Made by a program: the position numbers and the translations under genes. From positions 849,780 through 913,779 of the forward strand of contig NZ_JALGCL010000001.1 of the NCBI RefSeq assembly GCF_022808325.1: a stretch of 64,000 nt of DNA, given 5' to 3'. The notes under the pieces are model-generated. The model did not search any database. It worked only from the letters and a program-made list of their open reading frames with translations, and was not told where the DNA came from. Origin of the DNA: Cognatiluteimonas sedimenti. Lineage in GTDB: Bacteria; Pseudomonadota; Gammaproteobacteria; Xanthomonadales; Xanthomonadaceae. This document shows positions 7,503 to 17,031 of this stretch, in pieces (position 1 is the first letter of the stretch; each line of letters begins with the position of its first letter).

Positions 7503-8600
7503 ATGAAATCGCCGATCCGCCTTGCCGTCCTCTCGCTCGCCGTTGCCCTGGCCGTCGCCGCCTGCAAGCCGGCCGCCGACGGCAGCACGACTCCCGCCAA
7601 CACCGATGCCTCGCCGGCGTCCGCCGCCAGCCAGGCCGGCGACCGCGTCGCTGCGCAGATCACGGGGGCCGGGGCCACGTTCATCTATCCGCTGCTGTCG
7701 AAGTGGTCGGACGACTACAACAAGGCCACCGGCCACAAGATCAACTACCAGTCGATCGGTTCCGGTGGCGGCATCGCCCAGATCAAGGCGGCGACGGTGG
7801 ACTTCGGGTCCTCGGACAAGCCGCTGTCGAGCGAGGAACTGTCCGCGGCCGGCCTCGGCCAGTTCCCGTCGGCGATCGGCGGCGTGGTGCCGGTGGTCAA
7901 CCTGGACGGCGTCGAGAGCGGCCAACTGCGCCTGAGCGGTCCGCTGCTGGCCGACATTTTCCTGGGCACGGTCACCGCCTGGAACGATCCGAAGATCGCG
8001 GCCCTCAACCCCGGCGTGCCGCTGCCCTCGGGCAAGATCAACGTCGTGCACCGCTCCGATGGTTCGGGCACCACGTTCAACTTCGTCAACTACCTGTCCA
8101 AGGTCAGCCCCCAGTGGAAGGCCAGGGTCGGCGAAGGCACTTCGGTGCAATGGCCGGGCGGGATCGGCGGCAAGGGCAACGAGGGCGTCGCCGCCTACGT
8201 CAAGCAGATCAAGGGTTCGATCGGTTACGTCGAACTGGCCTACGCGGCGCAGAACGGCATGGCGGCGACCGCCCTGCAGAACGCCGCCGGCAACTGGATC
8301 CAGCCCAGCGCCAGCAGCTTCCAGGCCGCGGCCGCGACCGCGGACTGGGCCAACGCCCGCGACTTCAGCCTGGTGATCACCAATGCGCCGGGCGCGGACG
8401 CGTGGCCGATCAGCGCCACCAACTTCATCCTGATGTACAAGCAGCCGAAAGACGCGAAGCGCTCGGCCGACGCGCTCGCGTTCTTCAAGTGGGCGCTGGA
8501 GAACGGCCAGGCGCAGGCACAGGCGCTGGATTACGTGCCACTGCCGCCGTCGCTGGTGCAGCAGGTCGAGGCTTACTGGTCGGCCGAGTTCCAGCAGTAA
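7503..8600 (+). CDS. pstS: Phosphate-binding lipoprotein PstS (copy 2)
   Basis: Second PstS paralogue, 365 residues. GGAG at 7494 supports the ATG at 7503 over the in-frame ATG at 7491. The signal peptide ends in the lipobox AVAAC (Cys at about residue 21), so this copy should be anchored in a membrane by lipid. A Ser/Ala/Thr-rich linker follows before the phosphate-binding domain GAGATFIYPLLSKWS. The ligand motifs SIGSGGGIAQ, FGSSDKPL and HRSDGSGTTFNF are intact. It starts the pstSCAB-phoU operon: pstC begins 18 bases after its stop. The anchored and free copies may have different affinities or locations. Confidence 0.95.
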   Translation: MKSPIRLAVLSLAVALAVAACKPAADGSTTPANTDASPASAASQAGDRVAAQITGAGATFIYPLLSKWSDDYNKATGHKINYQSIGSGGGIAQIKAATVDFGSSDKPLSSEELSAAGLGQFPSAIGGVVPVVNLDGVESGQLRLSGPLLADIFLGTVTAWNDPKIAALNPGVPLPSGKINVVHRSDGSGTTFNFVNYLSKVSPQWKARVGEGTSVQWPGGIGGKGNEGVAAYVKQIKGSIGYVELAYAAQNGMAATALQNAAGNWIQPSASSFQAAAATADWANARDFSLVITNAPGADAWPISATNFILMYKQPKDAKRSADALAFFKWALENGQAQAQALDYVPLPPSLVQQVEAYWSAEFQQ

Positions 8601-8618
8601 CGGCGGAACCAGCTGCGC

Positions 8619-9584
8619 ATGAACGCCACCGCCCTGCCCCTGGCCGACGCGCGCAACTCGCGCGACGCACTCGCCGACCGCGGCTTCCGCTGGCTGGTGA
8701 CCGCCGCCGGCCTCCTGGTGCTGCTCGCGCTCGGCGCCGCCGCGCTGTCGATGCTGTGGGGCGGCCGCGAGGCTTTCGCGAAGTTCGGCATCGGTTTCCT
8801 CTGGTCCAACACCTGGGATCCGGTCGGGCAGCAGTTCGGCGCGCTGGTGCCGATCTACGGCACCGTCGTTACCGCGCTGATCGCGATGGTGATCGCGGTG
8901 CCGGTGAGCTTCGGCATCGCCATGTTCCTGACCGAGATCGCGCCCAAGTGGATGCGCGGCACGGTGGGCGCGGCGATCGAACTGCTCGCCGGCATTCCCT
9001 CGATCATCTACGGCATGTGGGGCCTGTTCGTGCTGGTGCCGGTGCTGGCCGAACACGTCTATCCGTGGGTCGATGCGCACCTGGGCCAGTGGCCGCTGGT
9101 CGGGCGGTTCTTCGCCGGTCCGCCGCTCGGGCTGGGCATGGGCACCGCCGGGCTGGTGCTGGCGATCATGGTGATCCCGTTCATCGCCTCGGTGATGCGC
9201 GAAGTGTTCCTGACCGTGCCGGGGCGGCTGAAGGAATCGGCCTACGCGCTCGGCTCGACCAAGTGGGAAGTCGTCTGGGACGTGGTCCTGCCGTACACGC
9301 GCTCGGCGGTGATCGGCGGCATCTTCCTCGGCCTGGGCCGCGCGCTCGGCGAGACCATGGCGGTGACCTTCGTGCTCGGCAACGCGCACGAGCTCACCGC
9401 GTCGTTGCTGATGCCGGGCAACTCGATCGCCGCCACCATCGCCAACGAGTTCGCCGAAGCCGATTCGGAAATGTACCGCTCCTCGCTGATCGCGCTGGGC
9501 TTCGTGCTGTTCCTGGTCACCTTCGTGGTGCTGTCCGCGGCGCGGCTGATGCTGCGGCAATTGTCCAGGCGCGAGGGCAACTGA
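8619..9584 (+). CDS. pstC: Phosphate ABC transporter permease PstC
   Basis: Inner-membrane permease of the high-affinity phosphate importer, 321 residues with about six transmembrane segments. It has a PstC-type N-terminal helix and a periplasmic part. The conserved cytoplasmic loop that docks to the ATPase reads LKESAYALGSTKWEVVWDVVLPYT, followed by GLGRALGETMAV. It lies between the lipoprotein pstS and pstA, and pstA starts 2 bases after the stop. Confidence 0.96.
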   Translation: MNATALPLADARNSRDALADRGFRWLVTAAGLLVLLALGAAALSMLWGGREAFAKFGIGFLWSNTWDPVGQQFGALVPIYGTVVTALIAMVIAVPVSFGIAMFLTEIAPKWMRGTVGAAIELLAGIPSIIYGMWGLFVLVPVLAEHVYPWVDAHLGQWPLVGRFFAGPPLGLGMGTAGLVLAIMVIPFIASVMREVFLTVPGRLKESAYALGSTKWEVVWDVVLPYTRSAVIGGIFLGLGRALGETMAVTFVLGNAHELTASLLMPGNSIAATIANEFAEADSEMYRSSLIALGFVLFLVTFVVLSAARLMLRQLSRREGN

Positions 9585-9586
9585 GG

Positions 9587-10438
9587 ATGGACGCGTCCCT
9601 GTACGGCATCCGTCGCGTCAAGAACGCGCTGGCGCAGGTGCTGGCGATCCTGGCCGCGGTCTTCGGCCTGTTCTGGCTGGTGTGGATCGTGTGGACCACC
9701 TTCAGCAACGGACTGGCATCGCTCAACCTGGCATTGTTCACCCAGATGACGCCGCCGCCGGGCGAGGAAGGCGGCCTGCTCAACGCGTTCTTCGGCAGCG
9801 CGGTGATGAGCCTGCTCGGGATCCTGATCGGCGCGCCGGTCGGCGTGCTCGCCGGCACCTTCCTGGCCGAGTATTCGCGCAAGTCGTGGGTCGGGGAGAC
9901 CGTGCGCTTCGTCAACGACATCCTGCTGTCGGCGCCGTCGATCGTGCTCGGCCTGTTCGTGTATACGCTGGTGGTCGCGCAGATGGGTCATTTCTCGGCG
10001 CTGGCCGGCGCGATCGCGCTGGCCTTCATCGTGCTCCCGGTGGTGGTGCGCACCACCGACGAGATGCTGCAACTGGTCCCCGTGCAGATGCGCGAGGCCG
10101 CGCTGTCGCTGGGCGTGCCGCAATGGAAGGTGACGGTGCAGGTGCTGTACCGCTCCTCGCTGCCGGGCATCGTCACCGGCATCCTGCTCGCCCTTGCCCG
10201 GATTTCCGGCGAGACGGCGCCGCTGCTGTTCACCGCGCTCAACAACCAGTACTGGACCACCGACATCACCGCGCCGATGGCCAACGTGCCGGTGGTCATC
10301 TTCCAGTACGCGATGAGCCCGTACGAGAGCTGGCACACGCTCGCATGGGCGGGCGCCTTCATCCTGACGCTGTTCGTGCTGCTGGTCAGCCTGGCCGCGC
10401 GCGCGATCGTGTCCCGCAACCGGGTGTCCCATGACTGA
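9587..10438 (+). CDS. pstA: Phosphate ABC transporter permease PstA
   Basis: Second permease subunit, 283 residues, pairing with PstC to form the channel. The docking loop ([18 protein letters not shown]) and the [12 protein letters not shown] segment are typical of PstA. The ATG at 9587 follows the pstC stop by 2 bases and GAGG overlaps that stop. The same reading frame is open far upstream, but the upstream part is only a shadow of pstS and pstC. The end of the gene overlaps the pstB start by 8 bases. Confidence 0.96.
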   Translation: MDASLYGIRRVKNALAQVLAILAAVFGLFWLVWIVWTTFSNGLASLNLALFTQMTPPPGEEGGLLNAFFGSAVMSLLGILIGAPVGVLAGTFLAEYSRKSWVGETVRFVNDILLSAPSIVLGLFVYTLVVAQMGHFSALAGAIALAFIVLPVVVRTTDEMLQLVPVQMREAALSLGVPQWKVTVQVLYRSSLPGIVTGILLALARISGETAPLLFTALNNQYWTTDITAPMANVPVVIFQYAMSPYESWHTLAWAGAFILTLFVLLVSLAARAIVSRNRVSHD

Positions 10439-11303
10439 CGCCGTCGCCACCCCCGCCCCTTCTTCCCCCGCATTCCGGACGCCGGCCATGCATGACGCCC
10501 GCCTCAACCTCGCGACTCCCGCGCGCGACCCCGCTACCGCGGCTGCCCTGCCGGTGAAGCTGGCCGCGCGCGGCCTGGACTTCTGGTACGGCGACTTCCG
10601 CGCGGTCAAGGACATCTCCCTGGACATCCCGGAGAAGCGCGTGACCGCGCTGATCGGGCCTTCGGGTTGCGGCAAGTCCACCCTGCTGCGCGTGTTCAAC
10701 CGGATCTACGCGCTGTACCCGAAGCAACGCGCGACCGGCGAGGTGCTGCTGGACGGCGACAACGTGCTCGACCCCAAGTACCCGATCAACCGGCTGCGCA
10801 GCAAGGTTGGCATGGTGTTCCAGAAGCCGGTGCCGTTCCCCATGACCATCCACGAGAACGTGGCCTACGGCATCCGCCACCACGAGCGGCTGTCCAAGGC
10901 CGACATGGACGCGCGCGTGGAGTCGGCGCTGCGCCAGGCCGCGTTGTGGGACGAGGTCAAGGACAAGCTCGGCCAGAACGCGCTGGGCCTGTCCGGAGGC
11001 CAGCAGCAACGCCTGTGCATCGCGCGCGCGGTTGCGCTGAAACCCGACGTGCTGCTGCTCGACGAGCCCACCTCGGCGCTGGACCCGATTTCCACCAGCC
11101 GCATCGAGCAGCTGGTCGAGGAGCTCAAGCGCGACTACACGATCCTGATCGTGACCCACAACATGCAGCAGGCCGCGCGCGTGTCCGACTACACCGCTTT
11201 CATGTACCTGGGCGACCTGGTCGAGCACGACAGCACCGAAACGATCTTCTCCAACCCCTCGAAGCAGCAGACCGAGGATTACATCACCGGCCGCTTCGGG
11301 TAA
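10431..11303 (+). CDS. pstB: Phosphate ABC transporter ATP-binding protein PstB
   Basis: ATPase that powers phosphate import. Walker A is GPSGCGKST, the ABC signature is LSGGQQQR, and Walker B is [12 protein letters not shown], followed by the switch histidine in THNMQQ. At 290 residues it is longer than the usual 255-260, because of an Ala/Pro-rich N-terminal extension of about 40 residues before [15 protein letters not shown] second ATG at 10488 (MHDARLN) is a possible shorter start. The ATG at 10431 overlaps the pstA stop, which favours the longer form through translational coupling. Confidence 0.95.
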   Translation: MTDAVATPAPSSPAFRTPAMHDARLNLATPARDPATAAALPVKLAARGLDFWYGDFRAVKDISLDIPEKRVTALIGPSGCGKSTLLRVFNRIYALYPKQRATGEVLLDGDNVLDPKYPINRLRSKVGMVFQKPVPFPMTIHENVAYGIRHHERLSKADMDARVESALRQAALWDEVKDKLGQNALGLSGGQQQRLCIARAVALKPDVLLLDEPTSALDPISTSRIEQLVEELKRDYTILIVTHNMQQAARVSDYTAFMYLGDLVEHDSTETIFSNPSKQQTEDYITGRFG

Positions 11304-11315
11304 GGAACCGCAAAC

Positions 11316-12020
11316 ATGATCACGCAACCCCACGACCACATCGTCAAGAGCCACGACGACGAGCGGCAGCGGCTGAAGGGCGAACTGCTGCGCATGGGCG
11401 AAATGGCCGCGGCGCAACTGGAGGCCGCGCTGGACGTGGTCGAACGCCGCGACGACAAGGCCGCGGAACGCATCGTCGGCAACGACGAGGCGATCGACGC
11501 GCTGGAACACGAGATCAGCCAGGACGTGATGAAGCTCGCGCTGCGCGGGCCGATGGCGCGCGACCTGCGCGAGATCCTGGCCGCGCTGCGGATCGCCGCA
11601 GACATCGAGCGCATCGGGGACTACGCCGCCAACGTCGCGAAGCGCTCGATGGCGCTGAACCTCTCGCCCCCGCTTCCGCACACGCGCGGCCTGTCCGCCC
11701 TGGGGGCGTTGGCGGTGCAGCAGGCGCGCGACGTATTCGTCGCCTACCGGGACGACGATGCCGTCGCGGCGCAACGGGTGCGCGCCCGCGACGCGGACCT
11801 CGACGCCCAGTACACCGGCTTGTTCCGAGAACTGCTGACCTACATGATGGAGGACGCGCGCAGCATCACCCCGTGCACGCACCTCTTGTTCATGGCCAAG
11901 AACATCGAGCGCATCGGCGACCACGCCACCAACATCGCCGAGAACGTCTGGTTCCTGGTCCACGGCGACGACGCATTGCCGCCGCGCGACAAGCGCGACG
12001 AGACCAATACGGCGACCTGA
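11316..12020 (+). CDS. phoU: Phosphate signalling protein PhoU
   Basis: Protein of 234 residues made of two three-helix repeats. Each repeat has the metal-binding E/D-x-x-x-D type pattern, seen in RIAADIERIGDYAANVA and MAKNIERIGDHATNIAENV. PhoU restrains the PhoR/PhoB response when phosphate is plentiful and communicates with PstB. It follows pstB by 12 bases and is the last gene of the operon. A REP-like hairpin follows about 35 bases later and may affect the end of the transcript. Confidence 0.96.
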   Translation: MITQPHDHIVKSHDDERQRLKGELLRMGEMAAAQLEAALDVVERRDDKAAERIVGNDEAIDALEHEISQDVMKLALRGPMARDLREILAALRIAADIERIGDYAANVAKRSMALNLSPPLPHTRGLSALGALAVQQARDVFVAYRDDDAVAAQRVRARDADLDAQYTGLFRELLTYMMEDARSITPCTHLLFMAKNIERIGDHATNIAENVWFLVHGDDALPPRDKRDETNTAT

Positions 12021-12053
12021 CGCCTGCGGCCAGGCTCGCCGCAACCCGGCCCT

Positions 12054-12131
12054 TGTGGGAGCGGCTTCAGCCGCGAGCCCTGCGTGGTGGCTGCGTCACC
12101 CGGAAAGCTCGCGGCTGAAGCCGCTCCCACA
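12054..12131. repeat. REP/BIME-like element, paired inverted copies
   Basis: The left arm (12055-12078) and right arm (12107-12131) are reverse complements built on GTGGGAGCGGCTTCAGCCGCGAGC. Each arm also contains an internal GCGGCTNNAGCCGC palindrome. It fills the space between phoU and rnt. Two related copies occur at 24282-24352 and 41644-41721. Confidence 0.9.
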
Positions 12132-12152
12132 GGGGCCTGCTACGCTTGCGCG

Positions 12153-12857
12153 ATGACCGATGCCGATGCCCCCATCCCCTCCGCGCCGCCGTTCAGGCCC
12201 ATGGCCGAACGCTTCCGTGGCTACCTGCCGGTGGTGGTGGACGTGGAGACCGGCGGTTTCGACTGGAACCGGCACGCGTTGCTGGAAATCGCCGCGATCC
12301 CGGTCGAACTCGACGACGCGGGCAATTTCGTCCCGGGCGAGGTCGCCTGCGCGCACCTGCAGCCCGCCCCGGGCACCGAGATCGACCCCAAGTCGCTGGA
12401 AGTCACCGGCATCATCCTCGACCACCCGTTCCGCATGGCCAAGCCGGAAAAGGAAGCCCTCGACCATGTCTTCGCCGCGGTGCGCGCCGCGGTGCGCAGG
12501 CACGGCTGCCAGCGTGCGATCCTGGTCGGGCACAACGCCCACTTCGACCTCAACTTCCTCAACGCCGCGGTGGCGCGCGTGCAGCACAAGCGCAATCCGT
12601 TCCACCCTTTCAGCGTGTTCGATACGGTGACGCTTGGCGGCGTCGCCTACGGGCAGACGGTGCTGGCGCGCGCCGTCCAGGCCGCGGGCTTCCACTGGAA
12701 CAGCGACGAGGCGCACTCTGCCGTTTACGACGCCGAACGCACCGCCGAACTGTTCTGCAAGGTCGCCAATACGTGGTCGCGGCCAGCGCCGGGCACACGG
12801 ATGCCCGCTGGCGACGGCGGCACCGTGATCACGCCGGCCGGCGACCAGGCGACATAG
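12153..12857 (+). CDS. rnt: Ribonuclease T
   Basis: DEDD-family 3'-5' exoribonuclease that trims the 3' ends of tRNAs and other stable RNAs. The four acidic residues sit in VVVDVETGG (Asp, Glu), [10 protein letters not shown] (Asp) and [14 protein letters not shown] (His, Asp). At 234 residues it is slightly longer than the Escherichia coli enzyme, through the tail after the last helix. The ATG at 12153 (MTDADAP) is chosen because the longer upstream frame runs through the REP element. It stands alone, with convergent genes downstream. Confidence 0.95.
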   Translation: MTDADAPIPSAPPFRPMAERFRGYLPVVVDVETGGFDWNRHALLEIAAIPVELDDAGNFVPGEVACAHLQPAPGTEIDPKSLEVTGIILDHPFRMAKPEKEALDHVFAAVRAAVRRHGCQRAILVGHNAHFDLNFLNAAVARVQHKRNPFHPFSVFDTVTLGGVAYGQTVLARAVQAAGFHWNSDEAHSAVYDAERTAELFCKVANTWSRPAPGTRMPAGDGGTVITPAGDQAT

Positions 12858-12932
12858 CGGCCCCCATTGGCTGGCGGGCTGACCTTCCGCCGCGGCCTTG
12901 GAAGCTGCTCCCGCGGATGAAGCCGCCGCCGG

Positions 12933-13202
12933 TCAGTCGCGGGCCGATCCGCGTCGCGCCTTGACCGAACGCGCGATGCCGTAGCCGCTGATCAGTACCC
13001 ACGTGGCCTCGAGCAGGAACACCGACACGTTGAACGTGCCCAGCAGCGACAGCAGCACGCCGCCGGCGCCGAACAGGTTGAGCAACTGGTAGACGATGCC
13101 GGTGCCGGACACGCGGCCAGCCTGCAACAACGCGAATGCACCCAGCACCATCAGCGTGCCGGCGATGCCGACCCAGTCGTACCACGCCAGGTTCAATGCC
13201 AT
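12933..13202 (-). CDS. CBU_0592-like small membrane protein
   Basis: Protein of 89 residues with about three hydrophobic helices and the pattern WYDWVGIAGTLMVLGAFALLQ, YQLLNLFGAGGVLLSLL and EATWVLISGYGIARS. This matches the small membrane domain known as CBU_0592-like, which has no established function. The ATG at 13202 is 38 bases after the rlmB stop, so the two are probably co-transcribed. The C-terminal KARRGSARD should face the cytoplasm. Confidence 0.75.
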   Translation of the reverse strand: MALNLAWYDWVGIAGTLMVLGAFALLQAGRVSGTGIVYQLLNLFGAGGVLLSLLGTFNVSVFLLEATWVLISGYGIARSVKARRGSARD

Positions 13203-13240
13203 TGCCGTCCCCTCCCTGCGTTGTCCGTTGGCGACGCCGA

Positions 13241-13987
13241 TCAGGCCTGCCGTTGCCGCACCGCTTCGAACAGCGCCACGCCGGTGGCCACCGAGACGTT
13301 GAGGCTTTCGGTCTGGCCCGGCATCGGGATTTTCACCAGCTGGTCGCAATGTTCGCGCGTCAGCCGGCGCAGGCCGTCGGCCTCGCCGCCCAGTACCAGC
13401 GCGACGTTGCCCCTGAGATCGATCGCATATAGCGATGCGGACGCCTCGCCGGCCAGGCCGTAGATCCACACGCCCAGCTGCTGCAGCTCGCGCAGGCAAC
13501 GCGCCAGGTTGGTGGCGCGGATCACCGGGATGCTGTCGGCGGCGCCGGCGGACGTCTTGCGCACGGTGGCGTTGACCTGCACCGCCTTGTCCTTGGGAAT
13601 GACGACCGCGGTGACGCCGGCAGCGGCTGCGCTGCGCAGGCAGGCGCCGAGGTTGTGCGGATCCTGCACGCCGTCGAGGACGAGCACCAGCGCCCTGCCC
13701 TGCGCGGTTTCAACCAGGCCCGGCAACTCGTGTTCGTCCCAGGTCCGGGCCGCGGCGTAGCGCGCGACCGCGCCCTGGTGGCGCAGGCCGCCGGCGACAC
13801 CATCCAGTGCCTGCTGCGCGACCCGCCGCACGTCGATGCCAAGGCGTCGGGCATTGCCCTCGATCTCGGTGATACGCGGGTTTTTCGCCCCCGCTTCAAG
13901 CAGCACCTCGCGCACGTTGTCGGCATCGTGCTCGATCGCCGAAGCGACTGCGTTGATCCCGGCGATCCATTGGCTGTCCTTGCTCAT
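13241..13987 (-). CDS. rlmB: 23S rRNA (guanosine-2251-2'-O)-methyltransferase RlmB
   Basis: SPOUT-class RNA ribose methyltransferase of 248 residues that methylates G2251 in the peptidyl-transferase P loop. The N-terminal domain binds RNA. The three SpoU motifs are DPHNLGACLRSA, VLGGEADGLRRLT and IPMPGQTESLNVSVATG, which form the trefoil knot and hold S-adenosylmethionine. It lies downstream of rnr on the same strand, separated by 206 bases in which I see no gene. The rnr-rlmB order is the same as in E. coli. Confidence 0.95.
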   Translation of the reverse strand: MSKDSQWIAGINAVASAIEHDADNVREVLLEAGAKNPRITEIEGNARRLGIDVRRVAQQALDGVAGGLRHQGAVARYAAARTWDEHELPGLVETAQGRALVLVLDGVQDPHNLGACLRSAAAAGVTAVVIPKDKAVQVNATVRKTSAGAADSIPVIRATNLARCLRELQQLGVWIYGLAGEASASLYAIDLRGNVALVLGGEADGLRRLTREHCDQLVKIPMPGQTESLNVSVATGVALFEAVRQRQA

Positions 13988-14193
13988 GGGGCCATTTTGC
14001 CCTAGTGCCCGCTCCGGATGTGCGCGGGCCTGCGCCGTCCAGCCCGGCCCAACGGTCCGATGGACCAGCTTGCAGCGGGCCAGGCGGCGTGGCTTGTGTC
14101 GCTCGCCAGCTCCTCGCCCGCGCCCCGCAGCTTGCAGCCGCTAGCGGGGAAGCACGCGCCACCCCCGCGCCGCGGCGACAACCGGCGGCATCA

Positions 14194-16647
14194 TTACCTC
14201 GCCTTCTTCCGTTTCGCCGGTTGGCCGCGTGGCGGTGGCGACGCGCTTTCGCGCTGCCCGACGCCACCGTCCTCCACCAGCCGGAAATCGATCTTGCGTT
14301 CCTCGAGGCTGGCCTTGAGCACCACGATCCGCACGCGGTCGCCGAGCCGGAACTCGCGCCCGCGGCGCTCGCCGGTAAGGGTCTTGCGGATCGGGTCGAA
14401 GTGGTAGAAGTCGTTCGGCAGCTGGGTCACGTGCACCAGGCCGTTGACCTTGGAATCGTCAAGCTCCACGAACAGGCCGAAGCTGGTGACGCCGCTGATG
14501 GTGCCGTCGAACTGGCCGCCGACGTGCTGCTCCATCCAGGCGGCCCGATAGCGCTCGTCGACTTCCCGCGAAGCCTCGTCGGCCCGGCGCGAGCGTTCCG
14601 AGCACTGCAGCGACAACGCCGACATCGCATGCGGGGTGTAGGCGAACTGGTCGGGCTTGCGCTCGGCCAGCGCGTGCTTGATCGCGCGGTGCACCAGCAG
14701 GTCGGGATAGCGCCGGATCGGCGAAGTGAAGTGCGCGTACGCCGCCAGCGCCAGCCCGAAGTGGCCGATGTTGTCCGGCGCGTACACCGCCAGCGACTGG
14801 CTGCGCAGGATCACGGATTCCAGCAGCGCCGCCTCCGGGCGCTCGCGGATCTTTTCCAGCAGCGCGCGGAAGTCGCGCGGCTGCAGCTTGCCCCAGGGCG
14901 GCAGCCGCAGCTTGAATTCCTTGAGGAACTCCTCCAGGTCGGCGTACTTGGCTTCCGGCGGCTTGTCGTGGTCGCGGTAAGGCGCCGGGATGCGCGTTTC
15001 CAGCAGGAATTCGGCGGCCTGCACGTTGGCCGCGATCATGCATTCCTCGATCAGCTTGTGCGCGTCGTTGCGCTGGAGCATTCCGGCCTGGGTCACCTCG
15101 CCCTGCGGACCGAGCACGAAGCGCACCTCGGACGTCTCGAACTCGATCGCGCCACGCCGGGCCCGCGCCTTGTCGAGGAGCTGGTACAGCTGGTGCAGGC
15201 GCTGCACCTGCGGCAGCAGCGGGCCGATCCTCGCCAGCGCCGCGTCGCGATCCTCCCCGGGGATGCCGTCCCCGACCGCATTCCAGACCTGGGTGTAGGT
15301 AAGGCGCGCATGCGAGTTCATCACCGCTTCGTAGAACCTGGCCCCGCTGACGGTGCCGTCGCGGCCGACCTGCATGTCGCAGACGAAGCACAGCCGCTCG
15401 ACTTCCGGCATCAGCGAGCAGATGCCGTTGGACAGCGTTTCCGGGAGCATCGGCACCACGAACCCGGGGAAGTAGACGGAGGTCGCGCGCAATTGCGCCT
15501 CGTCGTCCAGCGGCGTGCCCGGGCGCACGTAATGCGAGACGTCGGCGATCGCGACGACCAGGCGGAAGCCGTCGCGGTTGGGCTCGCACCAGACCGCGTC
15601 GTCGAAATCCTTGGCGTCCTCGCCGTCGATGGTGAGGAGCGGCATCGTGCGCAGGTCGACGCGGCCGTGGACGTCGGCATCCTGCACCTGCAACGGCACC
15701 GCGGTCGCCTGCGCCATTACCTCCGGCGGGAACTCGTGCGGGATCTCGTGGCCGTGGATCGCCGCTTCCACCGCCAGCGACGCGGTGAGCTTGTCGCCCA
15801 GGACCGCCAGCACCTTGCCGATCGGCGGGCGCTGCGCGTCGGCCGGCTGCACGATTTCGGCGACCACCAGCTGGCCGTGGCGCGCATCCAGGCGCGCGTC
15901 CGGCGGGATCATCAGGTTGCGCTGGATACGGCGGTCGTCGGGCACCACGTAGCTGATGCCGGCTTCGAGCGTGTAGCGGCCGATCAGGCGGGTGATGCGG
16001 CGCTCCAGCACCTCGACGATCGCGCCTTCACGGCGGCCACGGTGGTCGACGCCGGTGACGCTGGCGAGGACGCGGTCGCCGTGCATCGCCTTGCGCATCT
16101 CGAACGGCGGCAGGAACAGGTCGTCGCCCTTGCCGGCGCCGGTATCCGGGCGCAGGAAACCGAAGCCGTCGGGGTTGGCGATGATCGTTCCGGAAATCAG
16201 GTCCGCGCGTTCCGCGGGGACGAAGCCACCGCGCCGGTTCTGCAGCAACTGGCCGTCGCGCAGCATCGCCCCCAGGCGCTTGTTCAGGGCATCGAAGCGA
16301 TCGGGCGCGGTAAGCGCGAGTCTTTCCGCCAGCGCCTGCGCATCCATCGGCCCGTCATGCGCCGCCAGCACCTGCAGGATCATCTCGCGGCTGGCGATCG
16401 GTTGTTGGTAGCGTGCAGCCTCGCGCCCGGCCTGCGGGTCACGCATCCCGCCGTCGTCCTCCGCCGTGGTCCTGCCGGGCCCGGGGCCCATGGCCCGCGC
16501 CAGCCCGGGATCGGGCAACCAGGACGGATGCGACGGTTTGGCGTGGGGTTTACGGCCGTGTCCAGGCGAGGGCGACTTGCCGCCGGTGGATTTGCGCGGC
16601 GTCTTGCCGCCGCGGCCGCTACCGCGCTTGCTGGGTGGCTTGGTCAT
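14194..16647 (-). CDS. rnr: Ribonuclease R
   Basis: RNase II-family processive 3'-5' exoribonuclease of 817 residues that degrades structured RNA. Domain order: a basic, low-complexity N-terminal tail, a winged-helix region (about 75-150), cold-shock domains, and the RNB catalytic core with its acidic metal site in TIDGEDAKDFDDAVW. An S1 domain follows (QFDGTISGVTSFGLFVELDD), then a lysine-rich C-terminus (GQPAKRKKAR). The ATG at 16647 (MTKPPSKRG) is chosen because the upstream extension would read through the tRNA gene. rlmB follows on the same strand. Confidence 0.96.
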   Translation of the reverse strand: MTKPPSKRGSGRGGKTPRKSTGGKSPSPGHGRKPHAKPSHPSWLPDPGLARAMGPGPGRTTAEDDGGMRDPQAGREAARYQQPIASREMILQVLAAHDGPMDAQALAERLALTAPDRFDALNKRLGAMLRDGQLLQNRRGGFVPAERADLISGTIIANPDGFGFLRPDTGAGKGDDLFLPPFEMRKAMHGDRVLASVTGVDHRGRREGAIVEVLERRITRLIGRYTLEAGISYVVPDDRRIQRNLMIPPDARLDARHGQLVVAEIVQPADAQRPPIGKVLAVLGDKLTASLAVEAAIHGHEIPHEFPPEVMAQATAVPLQVQDADVHGRVDLRTMPLLTIDGEDAKDFDDAVWCEPNRDGFRLVVAIADVSHYVRPGTPLDDEAQLRATSVYFPGFVVPMLPETLSNGICSLMPEVERLCFVCDMQVGRDGTVSGARFYEAVMNSHARLTYTQVWNAVGDGIPGEDRDAALARIGPLLPQVQRLHQLYQLLDKARARRGAIEFETSEVRFVLGPQGEVTQAGMLQRNDAHKLIEECMIAANVQAAEFLLETRIPAPYRDHDKPPEAKYADLEEFLKEFKLRLPPWGKLQPRDFRALLEKIRERPEAALLESVILRSQSLAVYAPDNIGHFGLALAAYAHFTSPIRRYPDLLVHRAIKHALAERKPDQFAYTPHAMSALSLQCSERSRRADEASREVDERYRAAWMEQHVGGQFDGTISGVTSFGLFVELDDSKVNGLVHVTQLPNDFYHFDPIRKTLTGERRGREFRLGDRVRIVVLKASLEERKIDFRLVEDGGVGQRESASPPPRGQPAKRKKAR

Positions 16648-16750
16648 CGCGGCGATGGTACACCGCGGCTGTCGATGGCCCGTGTCGGCCGCCGCCTGCG
16701 TGCGCGCCCCGCAACCGGCAGGACTTGTGTCGCGCGCAACGCGCGCCAAC

Positions 16751-16774
16751 AAAAAACCCCGCCGCTGGCGGGGT
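16751..16774 (-). terminator. Terminator downstream of tRNA-Leu
   Basis: The stem CCCCGCC/GGCGGGG (16757-16763 with 16767-16773) is followed on the minus strand by six T. It lies 42 bases past the tRNA 3' end and about 100 bases before the rnr start. Confidence 0.92.
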
Positions 16775-16815
16775 TCCGTGTCATCCATCGACCGCCGAGG
16801 CGAATCGAAACAAGA

Positions 16816-16902
16816 TGGTGCCCGGGAGAGGACTCGAACCTCCACGGAGTTGCCCCCGCTAGCACCTGAAGCTAGTGCGTCTACCAATTCCGCCACCCGG
16901 GC
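16816..16902 (-). tRNA. tRNA-Leu (anticodon CAG)
   Basis: Class II tRNA with an encoded CCA. The acceptor stem is GCCCGGG/CCCGGGC, the D-arm begins GGCGGAATTGGTAGACGC, and the anticodon stem-loop CTAGC-TTCAGGT-GCTAG gives anticodon CAG. A long variable arm follows (GGGGGCAACTCC), as expected for leucine, and the T-loop is GTTCGAGTCC. It reads CUG, the dominant Leu codon in this GC-rich genome. Confidence 0.97.
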
Positions 16903-17031
16903 GGGTGGGCGCGTATGTTGCGTTGCGGCGATTGCGTTGTCAACGGGACGGCGCGACTGCGGGGCGTCGTGCATTGCGTGGCGTCGGTCCCGCAGCGGAC
17001 CCAGGCCGGACGCCCGGTGCCGGTCGAAGCG

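Noticed and set aside
5735-8600. Assembly artefact behind the two pstS genes
   Set aside because: The copies differ in signal peptide, linker and many residues, and the flanking sequences are unlike, so this is a true paralogue pair.
7205-10438. 1077-codon frame upstream of and including pstA
   Set aside because: Only the last 283 codons from 9587 are pstA. The rest is an out-of-frame translation of pstS and pstC, with Arg/Pro-rich noise.
12880-12932. A fourth REP element after rnt
   Set aside because: A GCTGCTCCCGCGGATGAAGCC stretch recalls the REP core only weakly, and no inverted partner was found.
14005-16869. 954-codon plus-strand frame opposite rnr
   Set aside because: It is an antisense shadow, Arg/His/Asp-rich, without any domain. 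The rnr gene explains the region.
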